Positions 17,381 through 26,013 of a stretch of DNA of 64,000 bases are shown piece by piece. How positions within the stretch are numbered: the first letter of the stretch is position 1; each line of letters opens with the position of its first letter. Position numbers and translations under genes: made by a program. The notes under the pieces are model-generated. The model was given only the letters and a program-made list of their open reading frames with translations, had not been told where the DNA came from and searched no databases. Origin of the DNA: Nocardia puris (lineage in GTDB: Bacteria > Actinomycetota > Actinomycetes > Mycobacteriales > Mycobacteriaceae); the NCBI RefSeq assembly GCF_003315035.1, contig NZ_QNRE01000018.1, positions 36,152-100,151 of the forward strand. Direction: 5' to 3'.

Positions 17381-17866
17381 TCAGCCGGGCAGCACGCCGC
17401 GCGGCACCACCAGCACGTAGCGCAGGGCGGCGTCGGTGACCGCGTTGTCGGCATCGGCGCACCCGACGGTCACCTCCGCGCCGGGCGGGGAGGAGAACGT
17501 CCACAGCGTGATCCACCGCTTGCCGCCGATCTCCTCCTGTTTGCGCGGTTCCTCCGACCGCAGATCCTCATTGCGTCCGGTGCCGTCGGTTACCGTGCAG
17601 CGCACGGCGGAGGCGGCGTCACCCCATTCGGCGGGCGCGTTGATATCCAGTACCGCGTCCGCGGGCACGGGCACATTCACGCTCTCGCCCAACGGAATTC
17701 GCACGGCACCGGGAATATCGACGGGTTCGGACGCGGGTGCGGCCTCCGACGCCGTGGCGCTCGTCGAGACCGGAGTGGTGGTGGCCTCCCCGGTCCCGTT
17801 GTCGTCGGAGCAGCCCGTCATCGTGGCGACCAGCAGCGCGGGCGCCGCCATCCAGCTCAGTTTCAC
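17381..17866 (-). CDS. Putative lipoprotein
   Basis: A 161-residue exported protein. The N-terminus (MKLSWMAAPALLVATMTGCSDD) carries a lipobox with Cys19, followed by a Thr/Ser/Ala linker and a beta-rich domain with two Cys residues (VRCTV, VGCAD). The GTG at 17866 has AGAGAGG 8 nt upstream; another GTG at 17884 would add six residues and place the ribosome site inside the gene. The family is unknown to me; similar short lipoproteins are frequent in Nocardia. Confidence 0.65.
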   Translation of the reverse strand: MKLSWMAAPALLVATMTGCSDDNGTGEATTTPVSTSATASEAAPASEPVDIPGAVRIPLGESVNVPVPADAVLDINAPAEWGDAASAVRCTVTDGTGRNEDLRSEEPRKQEEIGGKRWITLWTFSSPPGAEVTVGCADADNAVTDAALRYVLVVPRGVLPG

Positions 17867-18059
17867 GGTTCGACCTCTCTTCACCCGGCGCGGGACGCCG
17901 GGCCAGTCAGCGGAGAACAGTCAACGAAAAACCTTCCCGATGCTCTGCACAGTACCCGGACGGTAATTGCGCAATTGGGCGGCAAATAGCGTGTGTCGCT
18001 GCCGAATCGAACGGCTGACTAGGATTTCCGTGACCGGCTGCCACTCTCCGAGGATTTCG

Positions 18060-18827
18060 ATGCCCCACGCCGTCACTTTTCGCACGCTCGACGTCCCGGC
18101 GCTCGACGGCGCCGCCGACGCCTACCTCGCCCGGCCCGACGACGGCACGGCGCACCCCGGCGTGCTGCTGATCATGGACGCGTTCGGCCTGCGGCCGCGG
18201 CTAGGCGAGATGGCCGAGGAGATCGCCGCCCGGGGGTACACGGTGCTGGCGCCGAACGTCTTCTACCGCACCGGCCGCGCGCCGGTGCTGCCCATGCCCG
18301 ATCCGGCGGTCGAGGGTGCGCACGCCGCGTTCTTCGCCGCGCTCGGCCCGGCGCGCGAGGCGCTCACCCCGGACCGGGCGATCGGGGACATCGGCCGCTA
18401 TCTGGACTGGCTGGACGCGTCGGAGTTCGTGGCGCCGGGACCGCTCGCCGTGACGGGCTACTGCATGGGCGGACGGCTCGCGTTGCGCGCGGCCGCGGAG
18501 TTCGGCGACCGGATCGCCGCGGCGGCGAGCTTCCACGGCGGCCGCCTCGCCGCCGAGGACAGGCCCGACAGTCCGCATCACGCGGCCGACCGGATCAGCG
18601 CGGAACTGTTCATCGCGCACGCGGACGCCGACCAGTCCATGCCGCCGGAACAGATCGCCCGCCTCGACCGCGCCCTGGAGGACGCGGGCGTGCGCCACAC
18701 CTCGGTGGTGTACGAGGGGGCGCGGCACGGATTCACGATGAGCGACATCCCGCCCTACGACGAGGCGGCCGCGCGCAGGCATTTCACCGATCTGTTCGCC
18801 CTGCTGGACCGGGCGCTGTCCGGGTAG
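18060..18827 (+). CDS. Dienelactone hydrolase family protein
   Basis: A 255-residue alpha/beta hydrolase. The nucleophile is Cys135 in GYCMGGRLAL, with an Asp in HADADQSM and a His in GARHGFTM completing the triad typical of dienelactone hydrolases; GVLLIMDAFGLRPRL near residue 34 forms the oxyanion region. Enzymes of this family open dienelactones in aromatic breakdown or act on other esters; no aromatic pathway genes are adjacent, so the substrate is open. GAGGA lies before the ATG at 18060. A thioredoxin-like gene follows 92 bp downstream. Confidence 0.9.
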   Translation: MPHAVTFRTLDVPALDGAADAYLARPDDGTAHPGVLLIMDAFGLRPRLGEMAEEIAARGYTVLAPNVFYRTGRAPVLPMPDPAVEGAHAAFFAALGPAREALTPDRAIGDIGRYLDWLDASEFVAPGPLAVTGYCMGGRLALRAAAEFGDRIAAAASFHGGRLAAEDRPDSPHHAADRISAELFIAHADADQSMPPEQIARLDRALEDAGVRHTSVVYEGARHGFTMSDIPPYDEAAARRHFTDLFALLDRALSG

Positions 18828-18919
18828 ACGAGCTGGTCGTTACGTCATACCGATCCGAGCGATCCCGGAAACACCGGCAGCGCATCCCGTTAATCTCGAA
18901 CGATCGGACGGAGGCAGGA

Positions 18920-19465
18920 ATGGCACTGGAATCCCTCATGATCCCGCTCGGCACGCCGGCGCCGGAGTTCGCGCTACCCGATCTGGACGGCCGCGTCCAC
19001 CGGCGCGCCGACTACGCGGACGGCCCCGGCCTGCTCGTGATCTTCGCGTGCAACCACTGCCCGTACGTGAAGCACGTGGAAGCCGAACTCGGTGCGGTGG
19101 TGCGGGATTCGGACATCCCCACCTTCGCGATCTGCTCGAACGACGCGACCGCCTACCCCGACGACGGGCCGGAAGGTCTTCGCGCGCAAACGAAACGGGC
19201 CGACTGGACCTTCCCGTACCTGATCGACGCGTCCCAGGAGGTCGGCCGCGCGTTCGGCGCCGCCTGCACGCCCGACTTCTTCCTCTACGGCTCGGGACTC
19301 ACACTGGCCTACCGGGGCGCGTTCGACGAATCCACCCCGGGCAACGGCAAACCGGTCACCGGCGGCGAGCTGCGCGCCGCCCTGGCCGCCGTGCGCGCGG
19401 GCGCGGCCGTGCCGGAACCCCACCGGCCGAGCATGGGCTGCTCGATCAAGTGGCGGGACGGCTGA
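18920..19465 (+). CDS. Thioredoxin-family (AhpC/TSA-type) redox protein
   Basis: A 181-residue protein with a peroxiredoxin/thioredoxin fold. It starts without a signal peptide and shows PAPEFALPDLDG, then FACNHCPYVKHVEAEL with Cys44 and Cys47 in a CxxC-like arrangement (CNHC), and CTPDFFLYG at the cis-Pro site. This subgroup (thioredoxin family, sometimes annotated redoxin) acts in the cytoplasm as thiol oxidoreductase; partners unknown. GGAGG lies 5 nt before the ATG. Confidence 0.88.
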   Translation: MALESLMIPLGTPAPEFALPDLDGRVHRRADYADGPGLLVIFACNHCPYVKHVEAELGAVVRDSDIPTFAICSNDATAYPDDGPEGLRAQTKRADWTFPYLIDASQEVGRAFGAACTPDFFLYGSGLTLAYRGAFDESTPGNGKPVTGGELRAALAAVRAGAAVPEPHRPSMGCSIKWRDG

Positions 19466-19468
19466 GCG

Positions 19469-19765
19469 TCAGACGCCGACGACCGCGTTCATGATGGTGC
19501 CCGCGCTGGTGGCCACGACGCCGCCGAGCATGGCGCCCGCGACCATCTTGGGCGATTGCAGGCCGCCGCCCGACCACTTCTCCCAGGCGAAGCGCCCGCC
19601 CGCGAAGGTGATGGCGGCGATGCCGGAGAGCAGCACGAACCAGGTCAGATAGCGGACCATCTGCATGATCTTGTCCGAGATCGGCGGGGCCTCCGGGGTC
19701 GGATTACCGACCTGGGCCAGAACTGCGCCGTACATATCCTGTGCCGTAGCGAGAATCGTGCTCAC
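19469..19765 (-). CDS. Small two-helix membrane protein, TrbC/VirB2-like
   Basis: A 98-residue protein with a short N-terminus ending in GNPTPEAPP, then two hydrophobic helices (about 38-60 and 73-97) separated by a basic loop. This layout resembles the small TrbC/VirB2-like proteins that precede conjugation genes in actinobacterial plasmids and integrative elements, but there are no other transfer genes here. GAGGGG is 7 nt before the GTG. It may be a relic or a household membrane protein; function not known. Confidence 0.65.
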   Translation of the reverse strand: MSTILATAQDMYGAVLAQVGNPTPEAPPISDKIMQMVRYLTWFVLLSGIAAITFAGGRFAWEKWSGGGLQSPKMVAGAMLGGVVATSAGTIMNAVVGV

Positions 19766-19958
19766 AGCCGTACCCCTCTTCAGCTATCGCGACAGTTCGA
19801 GAACGCCGTAGCAGATCGTACCCCTTACCGGCCGGAAACATTGCGGGCCAGCGGGATTCATCAAACAAAACGACCGGTCGGAAATCGAGAAAAGCGGCCA
19901 TTCCGGACGAGCATCGGCACCCCGCGCACAGCGGCTCCGGCCGTTCGGGCCGCCGCGC

Positions 19959-21101
19959 TCACCGACATCCGGGCGCGACGAAATCCGACGCCGCGCCGAG
20001 CTCGGTGCGCGGGTGATACTCGCCCATCGCCGCCGCCGGATCGTCCGCGTCCGCCCGCTGAATCGAATGGTAGAAGTCGTTCGCGGGCAACATGTTCCGC
20101 AGGATGAGCAGGGTGGCGAAGCGGGTGGTCGGCAACCACGCCACCCCGCATTCCGCCGTCGCGTGCGCCGGGCGGTCGGCCGGGTCGGAGACCACCACGG
20201 TGAAGTACCCGTCCGCATCCACCGGCACCTCGTCGTCGACCACGCAGGCCGACACCCGGGTGCTGAACAACTCGTTCGAGCACAGCGACCAATACCGCAC
20301 CTCCCCCGCGCCCATCCGCGATTCCCCGCCGACCGTGGCGGGCGTGGCGGGGGCCTTCGCCCGCACCACCGCCACCTCCCCGGCGCGCGGCGCGACACGC
20401 GACGTCAGGTACTGGTTGTCCGGATTGGCGAACAACCCGTTTCCGCTGGTCTTGGACCAGGTTCGCCCCTCGCGACCGGGCAGGTCCGGACCGCTGGGCA
20501 GGTGCACCGTGCCGGGATCGGCGGGACTCGCCGCGGGTGGGCAGGCGGGCAGCGTGCGCGATCCTTGCGCACCGTTGACCGTGATCTCGGGCAGCGGTTC
20601 GCCACCGAGCGCGTCACGTCCCGCGTCCGGGCGGTACACGCGGTAGATCAGCACGGCCAGGGCCGGATCCGCGTACAAGGTGTTGGGTTCGGGCCGCTCC
20701 GGACGCGGACCGGGCAGCACGCGCACGGTGTACGAGCGGTCGGTGGCGGTGCGATCGGCGCCCGGAAGGAAGGGATTGACGCTGCCCGGGTCCGGCGCGA
20801 TGCGCAGGTCGTCGAGCCCGTCGAACGTCTGCGCACCGCGATAGCTGGTGAACGAGATGTAGCGGCCGTGCGGGAACCGCCCGCGCAAGGTGACACCCTC
20901 CGGCGGCAGCGCGGGGACGGCGGCCACCCAGTAGTTGGCGAACGTGTCGGGCAGCGCGACGTTGAGGGTGTCGGCCCCGACCCGCCCGCTCCACCCGCAC
21001 TCCGACAGCGGTGCCGCCTGCGCGGACGTCATCGGCAGCACGCCCAGCGTCACGAAGGTCAACACGGCGAGCGCGCGGCGCAGCGCGGAAGAGGCGATCA
21101 C
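19959..21101 (-). CDS. Secreted protein of unknown function
   Basis: A 380-residue exported protein. Residues 1-29 form a signal peptide with likely cleavage at AQA-APLSE. The mature part has GYFTVVVSDPADRP, ATAECGVAWLPTTR and LLILRNMLPANDFYHSIQ, which recalls the C-terminal portion of DUF1214/DUF1254-like exported proteins, and several Cys residues likely in disulphides. GATACT ends 6 nt before the GTG start, so the mRNA may be leaderless. Function unknown; homologues are expected in Nocardia and Mycobacterium. Confidence 0.75.
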   Translation of the reverse strand: MIASSALRRALAVLTFVTLGVLPMTSAQAAPLSECGWSGRVGADTLNVALPDTFANYWVAAVPALPPEGVTLRGRFPHGRYISFTSYRGAQTFDGLDDLRIAPDPGSVNPFLPGADRTATDRSYTVRVLPGPRPERPEPNTLYADPALAVLIYRVYRPDAGRDALGGEPLPEITVNGAQGSRTLPACPPAASPADPGTVHLPSGPDLPGREGRTWSKTSGNGLFANPDNQYLTSRVAPRAGEVAVVRAKAPATPATVGGESRMGAGEVRYWSLCSNELFSTRVSACVVDDEVPVDADGYFTVVVSDPADRPAHATAECGVAWLPTTRFATLLILRNMLPANDFYHSIQRADADDPAAAMGEYHPRTELGAASDFVAPGCR

Positions 21102-21138
21102 GCACCGAGTATCGCCGATCGATCGGGGGTGCGCGCCC

Positions 21139-21181
21139 TTGACACCATCCGGCGGGGCGGCATGTAATCAGGACCCCTGAT
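21139..21181 (+). promoter_or_regulatory. SigA-type promoter with dyad, before the amidase gene
   Basis: TTGACA (21139-21144) and TGTAAT (21163-21168) are separated by 18 bp. Directly after the -10 lies the dyad ATCAGG-ACC-CCTGAT (21167-21181), at the expected start of transcription, so a regulator may block initiation here. Confidence 0.6.
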
Positions 21182-21216
21182 CAGGCGTCCACTTCGGGCG
21201 CGGGAGAGGAGCGCGC

Positions 21217-22641
21217 ATGACCTCGCACGGCGACCGGCCCCGGTTCACCGGGGTGATCGGCCAGGCCGACGCCGTGCGCGAGGGCTTGATCTCGGCGCGC
21301 GAACTCACCGAGCAGACCCTCGCCCGCATCGAGCGAATCCAGCCGCGCCTCAACGCCTTCACCACGGTCCTCGGCGAGGAGGCGCTCGCCGAGGCCGACG
21401 CGCGCGACGCCGCGGACGCTCCGCTGGGCCCACTGCACGGCGTCCCGATCGCGATCAAGGACGAGGCCGACGTGGCGGGCGCGCGCACCACCTACGGCGG
21501 CGCGGCCGTCACCACGCCGGCCGCCGCGGACTCCGAGATCGTGCGGCGGCTGCGGGCGGCGGGCGCGATCATCGTCGGCAAGACCGCGATGCCCGAGTTC
21601 GGCGCCTGGCCCTACACCGAATCCGCCGCGCACGGCTACACCCGCAACCCGTGGGACCCCACGCGCGGCACCGGCGGCTCCAGCGGTGGTTCGGCGGCCG
21701 CGGTCGCCTCGGGCGCGGTGGCCGCGGCGACCGGTGGCGACGGCGGCGGCTCCTTGCGCATCCCGGCGGCGAGCTGCGGCCTCTTCGCGGTCAAACCCCA
21801 GCGCGGGCGCGTGAGCACGGCGCCGCACCGCGATCTGTGGCGCGCGCTCGGCGTGCTGGGCGTGCTCACCCGGTCGGTGGCCGATAGCGCGCTGCTCCTC
21901 GACGTGATCAGCGGCAACCAGCAGACCGACCGCTGGCGGCCCGCACCACCCGCCACGCCGTTCGCGGACGCCCCCGAATCCGGCCCGCTGCGCATCGCGG
22001 TTTCCGTGCGGCCCGCCGTCCGGTTCGTCCGGCCCGATCCGGAATGCGTGTCGGCCGTGCACTCGATCGCCGACACGCTCGCCGGCCTCGGCCACCACGT
22101 CGAGGAGTTCGAGCTCCCCTATCCCGAGGCCGCCCCCGCGTTCCTGCCGCAATTCGTCGGCGGGCTCGCGGAGGAAGCCGCGCGTGTGGACCGGCCCGAC
22201 CTGCTCGAGCGGCGCACCCGTCGTATCGCGACGGCGGCTCGACTGTTCACCCCGGAGCGGGTGCTGCGCGCGGCCGAGGCGCGGGGCGACCGCATCGCGG
22301 AGCGCGTCAACACCGTGTTCGACCGGTTCGACCTCGTCCTCACCCCGGTGCTGCCCACGCTGGCGCCGACGCTCGGCAAGCTCGACGGCGCGGGCGTACT
22401 GCGCGCCGCCCTTCGCGGCCTGCCGTTCACCGCGTACACGGCGATGTGGAATCTGTGCGGCAATCCGGCGGCGGCGGTGCCCGCGGGCTGGTCGCGCGAC
22501 GGTCTTCCGCTGAGCGTGCAGCTCGTCGGCCGCCCCGGTGACGAACTCGGAATCCTGGGCGTCGCACGGCAACTCGAAACGGCGCGGCCGTGGGCGGACC
22601 GTTGGCCGGACGAATCAGTCATTTCCGGCGCGCCGCACTGA
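21217..22641 (+). CDS. Amidase (amidase-signature family)
   Basis: A 474-residue amidohydrolase using the Ser-cisSer-Lys triad: Lys81 in GVPIAIKDEADVAG, cis-Ser in GTGGSSGGSAAA (about 155-156) and nucleophile Ser179 in GDGGGSLRIPAASCG. The family hydrolyses amides of carboxylic acids; it includes GatA, but no gatB/gatC neighbours exist and motifs fit the general amidase AmiC/AmiD type of mycobacteria. The ATG at 21217 follows GGAGAGGAG. A recognisable promoter with a dyad lies 36-78 bp upstream. Confidence 0.92.
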   Translation: MTSHGDRPRFTGVIGQADAVREGLISARELTEQTLARIERIQPRLNAFTTVLGEEALAEADARDAADAPLGPLHGVPIAIKDEADVAGARTTYGGAAVTTPAAADSEIVRRLRAAGAIIVGKTAMPEFGAWPYTESAAHGYTRNPWDPTRGTGGSSGGSAAAVASGAVAAATGGDGGGSLRIPAASCGLFAVKPQRGRVSTAPHRDLWRALGVLGVLTRSVADSALLLDVISGNQQTDRWRPAPPATPFADAPESGPLRIAVSVRPAVRFVRPDPECVSAVHSIADTLAGLGHHVEEFELPYPEAAPAFLPQFVGGLAEEAARVDRPDLLERRTRRIATAARLFTPERVLRAAEARGDRIAERVNTVFDRFDLVLTPVLPTLAPTLGKLDGAGVLRAALRGLPFTAYTAMWNLCGNPAAAVPAGWSRDGLPLSVQLVGRPGDELGILGVARQLETARPWADRWPDESVISGAPH

Positions 22642-22764
22642 TCCTCAGGCGACTCTCAGACAACAACGGGTGCGCGGCTCAGGTAGACGCCGTTGAATCC
22701 AGGGTGGCTGCCCCGCCCGGTTCCCTCTACATCGGGCGGTAGGCAGCGCCAAATCCCTTGGCCG

Positions 22765-24036
22765 TCAGTGCGGCACCAGCTCCGCGCGCTCGGGCACGCT
22801 GACCTTCTCGACAGCGGTCGAGCGCCGCGCCGTCACCAGGTACGCCACCACCAGCAGCACGCTCAACCACACGTAGGTGTTGCCGATGAAGTGCTGCCAC
22901 GGCGTCCACAGCGACTCCTTGTCCTCACCGCTCGGCAGCCAGTTCTGCGGCCCGTAGACGAACACCGCCGCCGTCGCCGTGGCCACCGTGAGCCAGACCA
23001 GCGCCGTGCGCCACGGCATCCGCACCGCGTAACCGACCATCGCGAACAGCGCGGGCGCGATCCAGATCCAGTGGTGCGACCACGAGATCGGCGAAACCAG
23101 CAGCGTGAACACCGCGTTGATGGACAGCGCCAGCGCGGGCAGGTGCTGCGCCTGGCGCATCGCGGCCACCACCAGCACCAGCAACGCCGCGCCGGCCGCC
23201 AGCCAGATCAGGGTGAACGCGGGCTCGGGCACCCGCAATCGCGCCAGCACCGCCTGGATGGACTGATTGGTGTGGAAGGCCGAGCCGCTGAGCCCGTCCA
23301 CGTTGAGGCCGCCGAACCAGTACTTCATCGACATGCTCGGCAGCACGGCGAAACTCAGGCCTGTCGCGACCGCCCCGGTGACGGCGGCCGTCGCCGCGGC
23401 CTTGTAGTCCTTGCGCACCAGGAAATAGAGAACGAACGCGGCGGGCGTGAGCTTGATGGCCGCCGCGATGCCGACCAGCATGCCGCGCCGCCACTTCGGT
23501 TTCTCGGTGAGGCAGTCGGCCGCCACCAACGCCATCAGCAGCAGGTTGACCTGCCCGAAGTCCAGCGTGGAGCGGGTCGGTTCGAGCAGCATCGCCAGCG
23601 GTGCGGCGCACGCGGTGGCGAACAGCGCGGTGCGGCGCACGTTCTCCTCCGGCCAGACGCGGCGCGCCACCAGGTAGAGCGTGAGCGTCAGCGCGGCGGT
23701 CGAGGTGATGAAGAAGGCGAACGCGGCGACATCCCACGGCAGCAGCGCGAACGGCGCCAGCACCAGCGCGGCGAACGGCGGATAGATGAAGGGCAGTCCG
23801 ATGCCCAGCGTGGTCTGCGGGAGCTGGCCGTACATATCGCCGCCGTGGCGCAGCGTCTCCACCCCGAGCCGATACACCTGCAGGTCGATGAAACCGCCGC
23901 TGATCTCCTTGAACGGCCACAGCGGGGTCCGTAGACAGACGGTGGTGAAGACGACGAGCAGCGCGGGCACGAGCCACACCACGCGCTGCATGCGGCGGCT
24001 CGACGACTTCGGCACATCACGGACGGAACTACTCAT
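22765..24036 (-). CDS. GT87-family polyprenol-phosphate mannosyltransferase-type membrane protein
   Basis: A 423-residue membrane protein with about 10-12 helices of the DUF2029/GT87 family. These use polyprenyl-phosphate-mannose to add alpha-1,2-mannose to phosphatidylinositol mannosides or lipoarabinomannan (PimE and Rv2181 in M. tuberculosis). Seen are the extracytoplasmic Asp in SGGFIDLQVYRLG, typical of the GT-C catalytic aspartate, FIYPPFAALVLAPFALLP and SPISWSHHWIWIAPAL. Which of the two activities applies cannot be decided. TATAGT (24045-24050) lies 8 nt before the ATG, giving an almost leaderless mRNA. Confidence 0.88.
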   Translation of the reverse strand: MSSSVRDVPKSSSRRMQRVVWLVPALLVVFTTVCLRTPLWPFKEISGGFIDLQVYRLGVETLRHGGDMYGQLPQTTLGIGLPFIYPPFAALVLAPFALLPWDVAAFAFFITSTAALTLTLYLVARRVWPEENVRRTALFATACAAPLAMLLEPTRSTLDFGQVNLLLMALVAADCLTEKPKWRRGMLVGIAAAIKLTPAAFVLYFLVRKDYKAAATAAVTGAVATGLSFAVLPSMSMKYWFGGLNVDGLSGSAFHTNQSIQAVLARLRVPEPAFTLIWLAAGAALLVLVVAAMRQAQHLPALALSINAVFTLLVSPISWSHHWIWIAPALFAMVGYAVRMPWRTALVWLTVATATAAVFVYGPQNWLPSGEDKESLWTPWQHFIGNTYVWLSVLLVVAYLVTARRSTAVEKVSVPERAELVPH

Positions 24037-24120
24037 CCGCGGCGACTATACCGATCGAGTCGCCCGCGTTCGAACCACAGGCGGAGGATCGGCGCAGATC
24101 AGCACGTTGCCTAGCGATTG

Positions 24121-25002
24121 CTAGGCGCCGGTCAGGCGCACTCCGGACCAGTCGGGCAGCTCTTCGCAAGAGGCCCGCCACGCGGCGGGCACCAGCGACT
24201 CGCCGAGGATGCCGCCGACGATCGCGCAGGTGGTGTCGACGTCGCCGCCCACGCTCGCGGTGACCCAGTTCGCGGTCGCGAAGTCGAGGTGGTGCGCGGC
24301 CACCCACAGGCAGAACGGGACGGTGTCGGGCGCCGACACGTCGCGTCCGTTCCCGAGGGCCGCGGCGGCCGCTTCGGGGTCTCCCGCCAACGCGCGCGCC
24401 GCCAGGATGCCCTCGTGCACCGCGCCCGCCGGCGTGCGTGCGGCGACCGCATCCAGGAACTCGGGTCCGCGCAGCTCGGGTTCGGCCGCACGCAGGGCGG
24501 TGGCGAGGCCGACCGCGACGGCGCCCGCCACGCCTTCCGGATGCGCGTGCGTCACCTCCGCCGACGCCGCCGATTCGGCGACTACCCGGTCGAGATCGTC
24601 GGCGAAGTACGCCCCGATCGGCGCCACCCGCATGGCCGCGCCGTTGCCCCAGGACCCCTGCCCGCCGAACGCGGCGGTGGCCAGCGTCCGCCAGTCCCCG
24701 CCCTCCTGGCGGATGAGCCGCAGCATCCGGTTGACGCCCGGCCCGTATCCGCGATCGAAGTCGTGGCGCTCGGCGAACGACGCGGCCAGCGCGTCCTGCT
24801 CGATCGTGCCGAGCCGCGCCAGCACCGTGACGACCGAGCACGCCATCTCGGTGTCGTCGGTCCACGGCCACACCGGCGGCGGGAGGGTGCGCTCCCGCAG
24901 CGCGGGGAGATTGGCGGGAACGAAGAAGTTGGCGCCGAACGCGTCGCCCACGGCAAGGCCGCGGAGGGACGCGACGGCGCGGGCGAGGCGGTCGGTGGTC
25001 AT
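24121..25002 (-). CDS. ADP-ribosylglycohydrolase family protein
   Basis: A 293-residue protein of the ADP-ribosyl-[dinitrogen reductase] glycohydrolase family. Seen are the dinuclear Mg site residues WTDDTEMACSV near residue 48 and the C-terminal GGDVDTTCAIVGGILG, plus GSWGNGAAMRVAPIGAYF and TH-HPEGVAGA. Members remove ADP-ribose from arginine or other targets or act on O-acetyl-ADP-ribose. No ADP-ribosyltransferase gene is adjacent. Catalytic Asp residues are present, so activity is likely; substrate unknown. Confidence 0.9.
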   Translation of the reverse strand: MTTDRLARAVASLRGLAVGDAFGANFFVPANLPALRERTLPPPVWPWTDDTEMACSVVTVLARLGTIEQDALAASFAERHDFDRGYGPGVNRMLRLIRQEGGDWRTLATAAFGGQGSWGNGAAMRVAPIGAYFADDLDRVVAESAASAEVTHAHPEGVAGAVAVGLATALRAAEPELRGPEFLDAVAARTPAGAVHEGILAARALAGDPEAAAAALGNGRDVSAPDTVPFCLWVAAHHLDFATANWVTASVGGDVDTTCAIVGGILGESLVPAAWRASCEELPDWSGVRLTGA

Positions 25003-25126
25003 GGCCGCGATTCTGCCGGGAGGTGTCGGATTTCGCCATGAGCCGACGTGGTCGCGCGATCACCGGGCTGCGGAGTCCCGGAAAGGTATTGTCGCAGCGC
25101 ACTGTTCCACCCACGGGAGGCATGAC

Positions 25127-25936
25127 ATGTGCGCACCGAGAATCGTTCAGGTCGCCCACGAGCGGGCGCGGCCGAATCGGCGGGCCGTGCTCGCGGCGGC
25201 GGGGGTGGCGGCGCTGGCCGCGACAGCCGCGCCCGCGCGGGCGGTCCCGACGGCCACGGGGGTCGTGGATCTCACGCACACGCTGCATCCCGGGTTGCCG
25301 ACGTGGCCGGGCAGTCCGCCGTTCACGTCGATTCCGGTGTCGTGGCACGCGATCAGCGGGTTCGACCAGAACGCGCTGGCGTACTGGGAGCATTCCGGCA
25401 CGCACGTCGACGCGCCCGTGCACCGCATCCCGGGCGGGGCGACGGTCGACGCGCTGCCCGTCGCGGATCTCGTCGCGCCGCTGGTGGTCATCGATATCAG
25501 CGCGAAGGCCGAGACCGACGCCGACGCCGCGCTCACCGTCGACGACATCGACCGCTGGGAGGACGAGCACGGCCGCGTCCCCGACCGCGCGCTGGTCACC
25601 CTGTACTCCGGCTGGGAGCGCCGCCTCGCCGACCCGGCCGCCTTCCTCAACCTGCGCGACGGCGTCCCGCACGCACCCGGCATCGACCCGGCGGCGGCGG
25701 AACACCTTGTCGCCCATCGGAATGTGGTCGGCGTGGGCGTCGACACGCTCAGTCTCGACACCGGACGCAGCCGCGACTACGGCGCCCACACCACCATCCT
25801 CGGCGCGGGCCGCTACGGGGTGGAGATGCTGGCCAACCTCGCCGCCGTGCCGCCGTCGGGTGCGACCGTGGTGGTGGGGGCGCCGAAACATGCGGGCGGC
25901 ACGGGTGGTCCGTGCCGCGTGCTGGCGCTGGTGTGA
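25127..25936 (+). CDS. Exported cyclase-family (kynurenine formamidase-like) hydrolase
   Basis: A 269-residue protein of PF04199. The N-terminus has a twin-arginine-like RPNRRAVLAAAGVAALAATAAPARA, suggesting Tat export. The mature enzyme shows VDLTHTLHPGLPTWPG, the metal-binding HSGTHVDAPVHRIPGG, GVGVDTLSLDTG and a C-terminal GGTGGPCRVLALV. The family includes arylformamidases, isatin hydrolase and putative polyketide cyclases. The ATG at 25127 has GGGAGG 6 nt upstream; the ATG at 25122 is out of frame. It is convergent with a berberine-bridge-type flavoenzyme; a shared pathway is possible but not shown. Confidence 0.85.
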   Translation: MCAPRIVQVAHERARPNRRAVLAAAGVAALAATAAPARAVPTATGVVDLTHTLHPGLPTWPGSPPFTSIPVSWHAISGFDQNALAYWEHSGTHVDAPVHRIPGGATVDALPVADLVAPLVVIDISAKAETDADAALTVDDIDRWEDEHGRVPDRALVTLYSGWERRLADPAAFLNLRDGVPHAPGIDPAAAEHLVAHRNVVGVGVDTLSLDTGRSRDYGAHTTILGAGRYGVEMLANLAAVPPSGATVVVGAPKHAGGTGGPCRVLALV

Positions 25937-26013
25937 CCTGATATCGCGGACGCCGTCCCGGACGAATCCGCAACCGCCCGGCTTCTCGGTGGAGCGGGCG
26001 AACAGCGGCTCGC

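Noticed and set aside
22693..23934. Plus-strand Arg/His/Gln-rich open frame
   Set aside because: It is the antisense shadow of the GT87 membrane protein gene, typical in high-G+C DNA, and has no domain or start signal.
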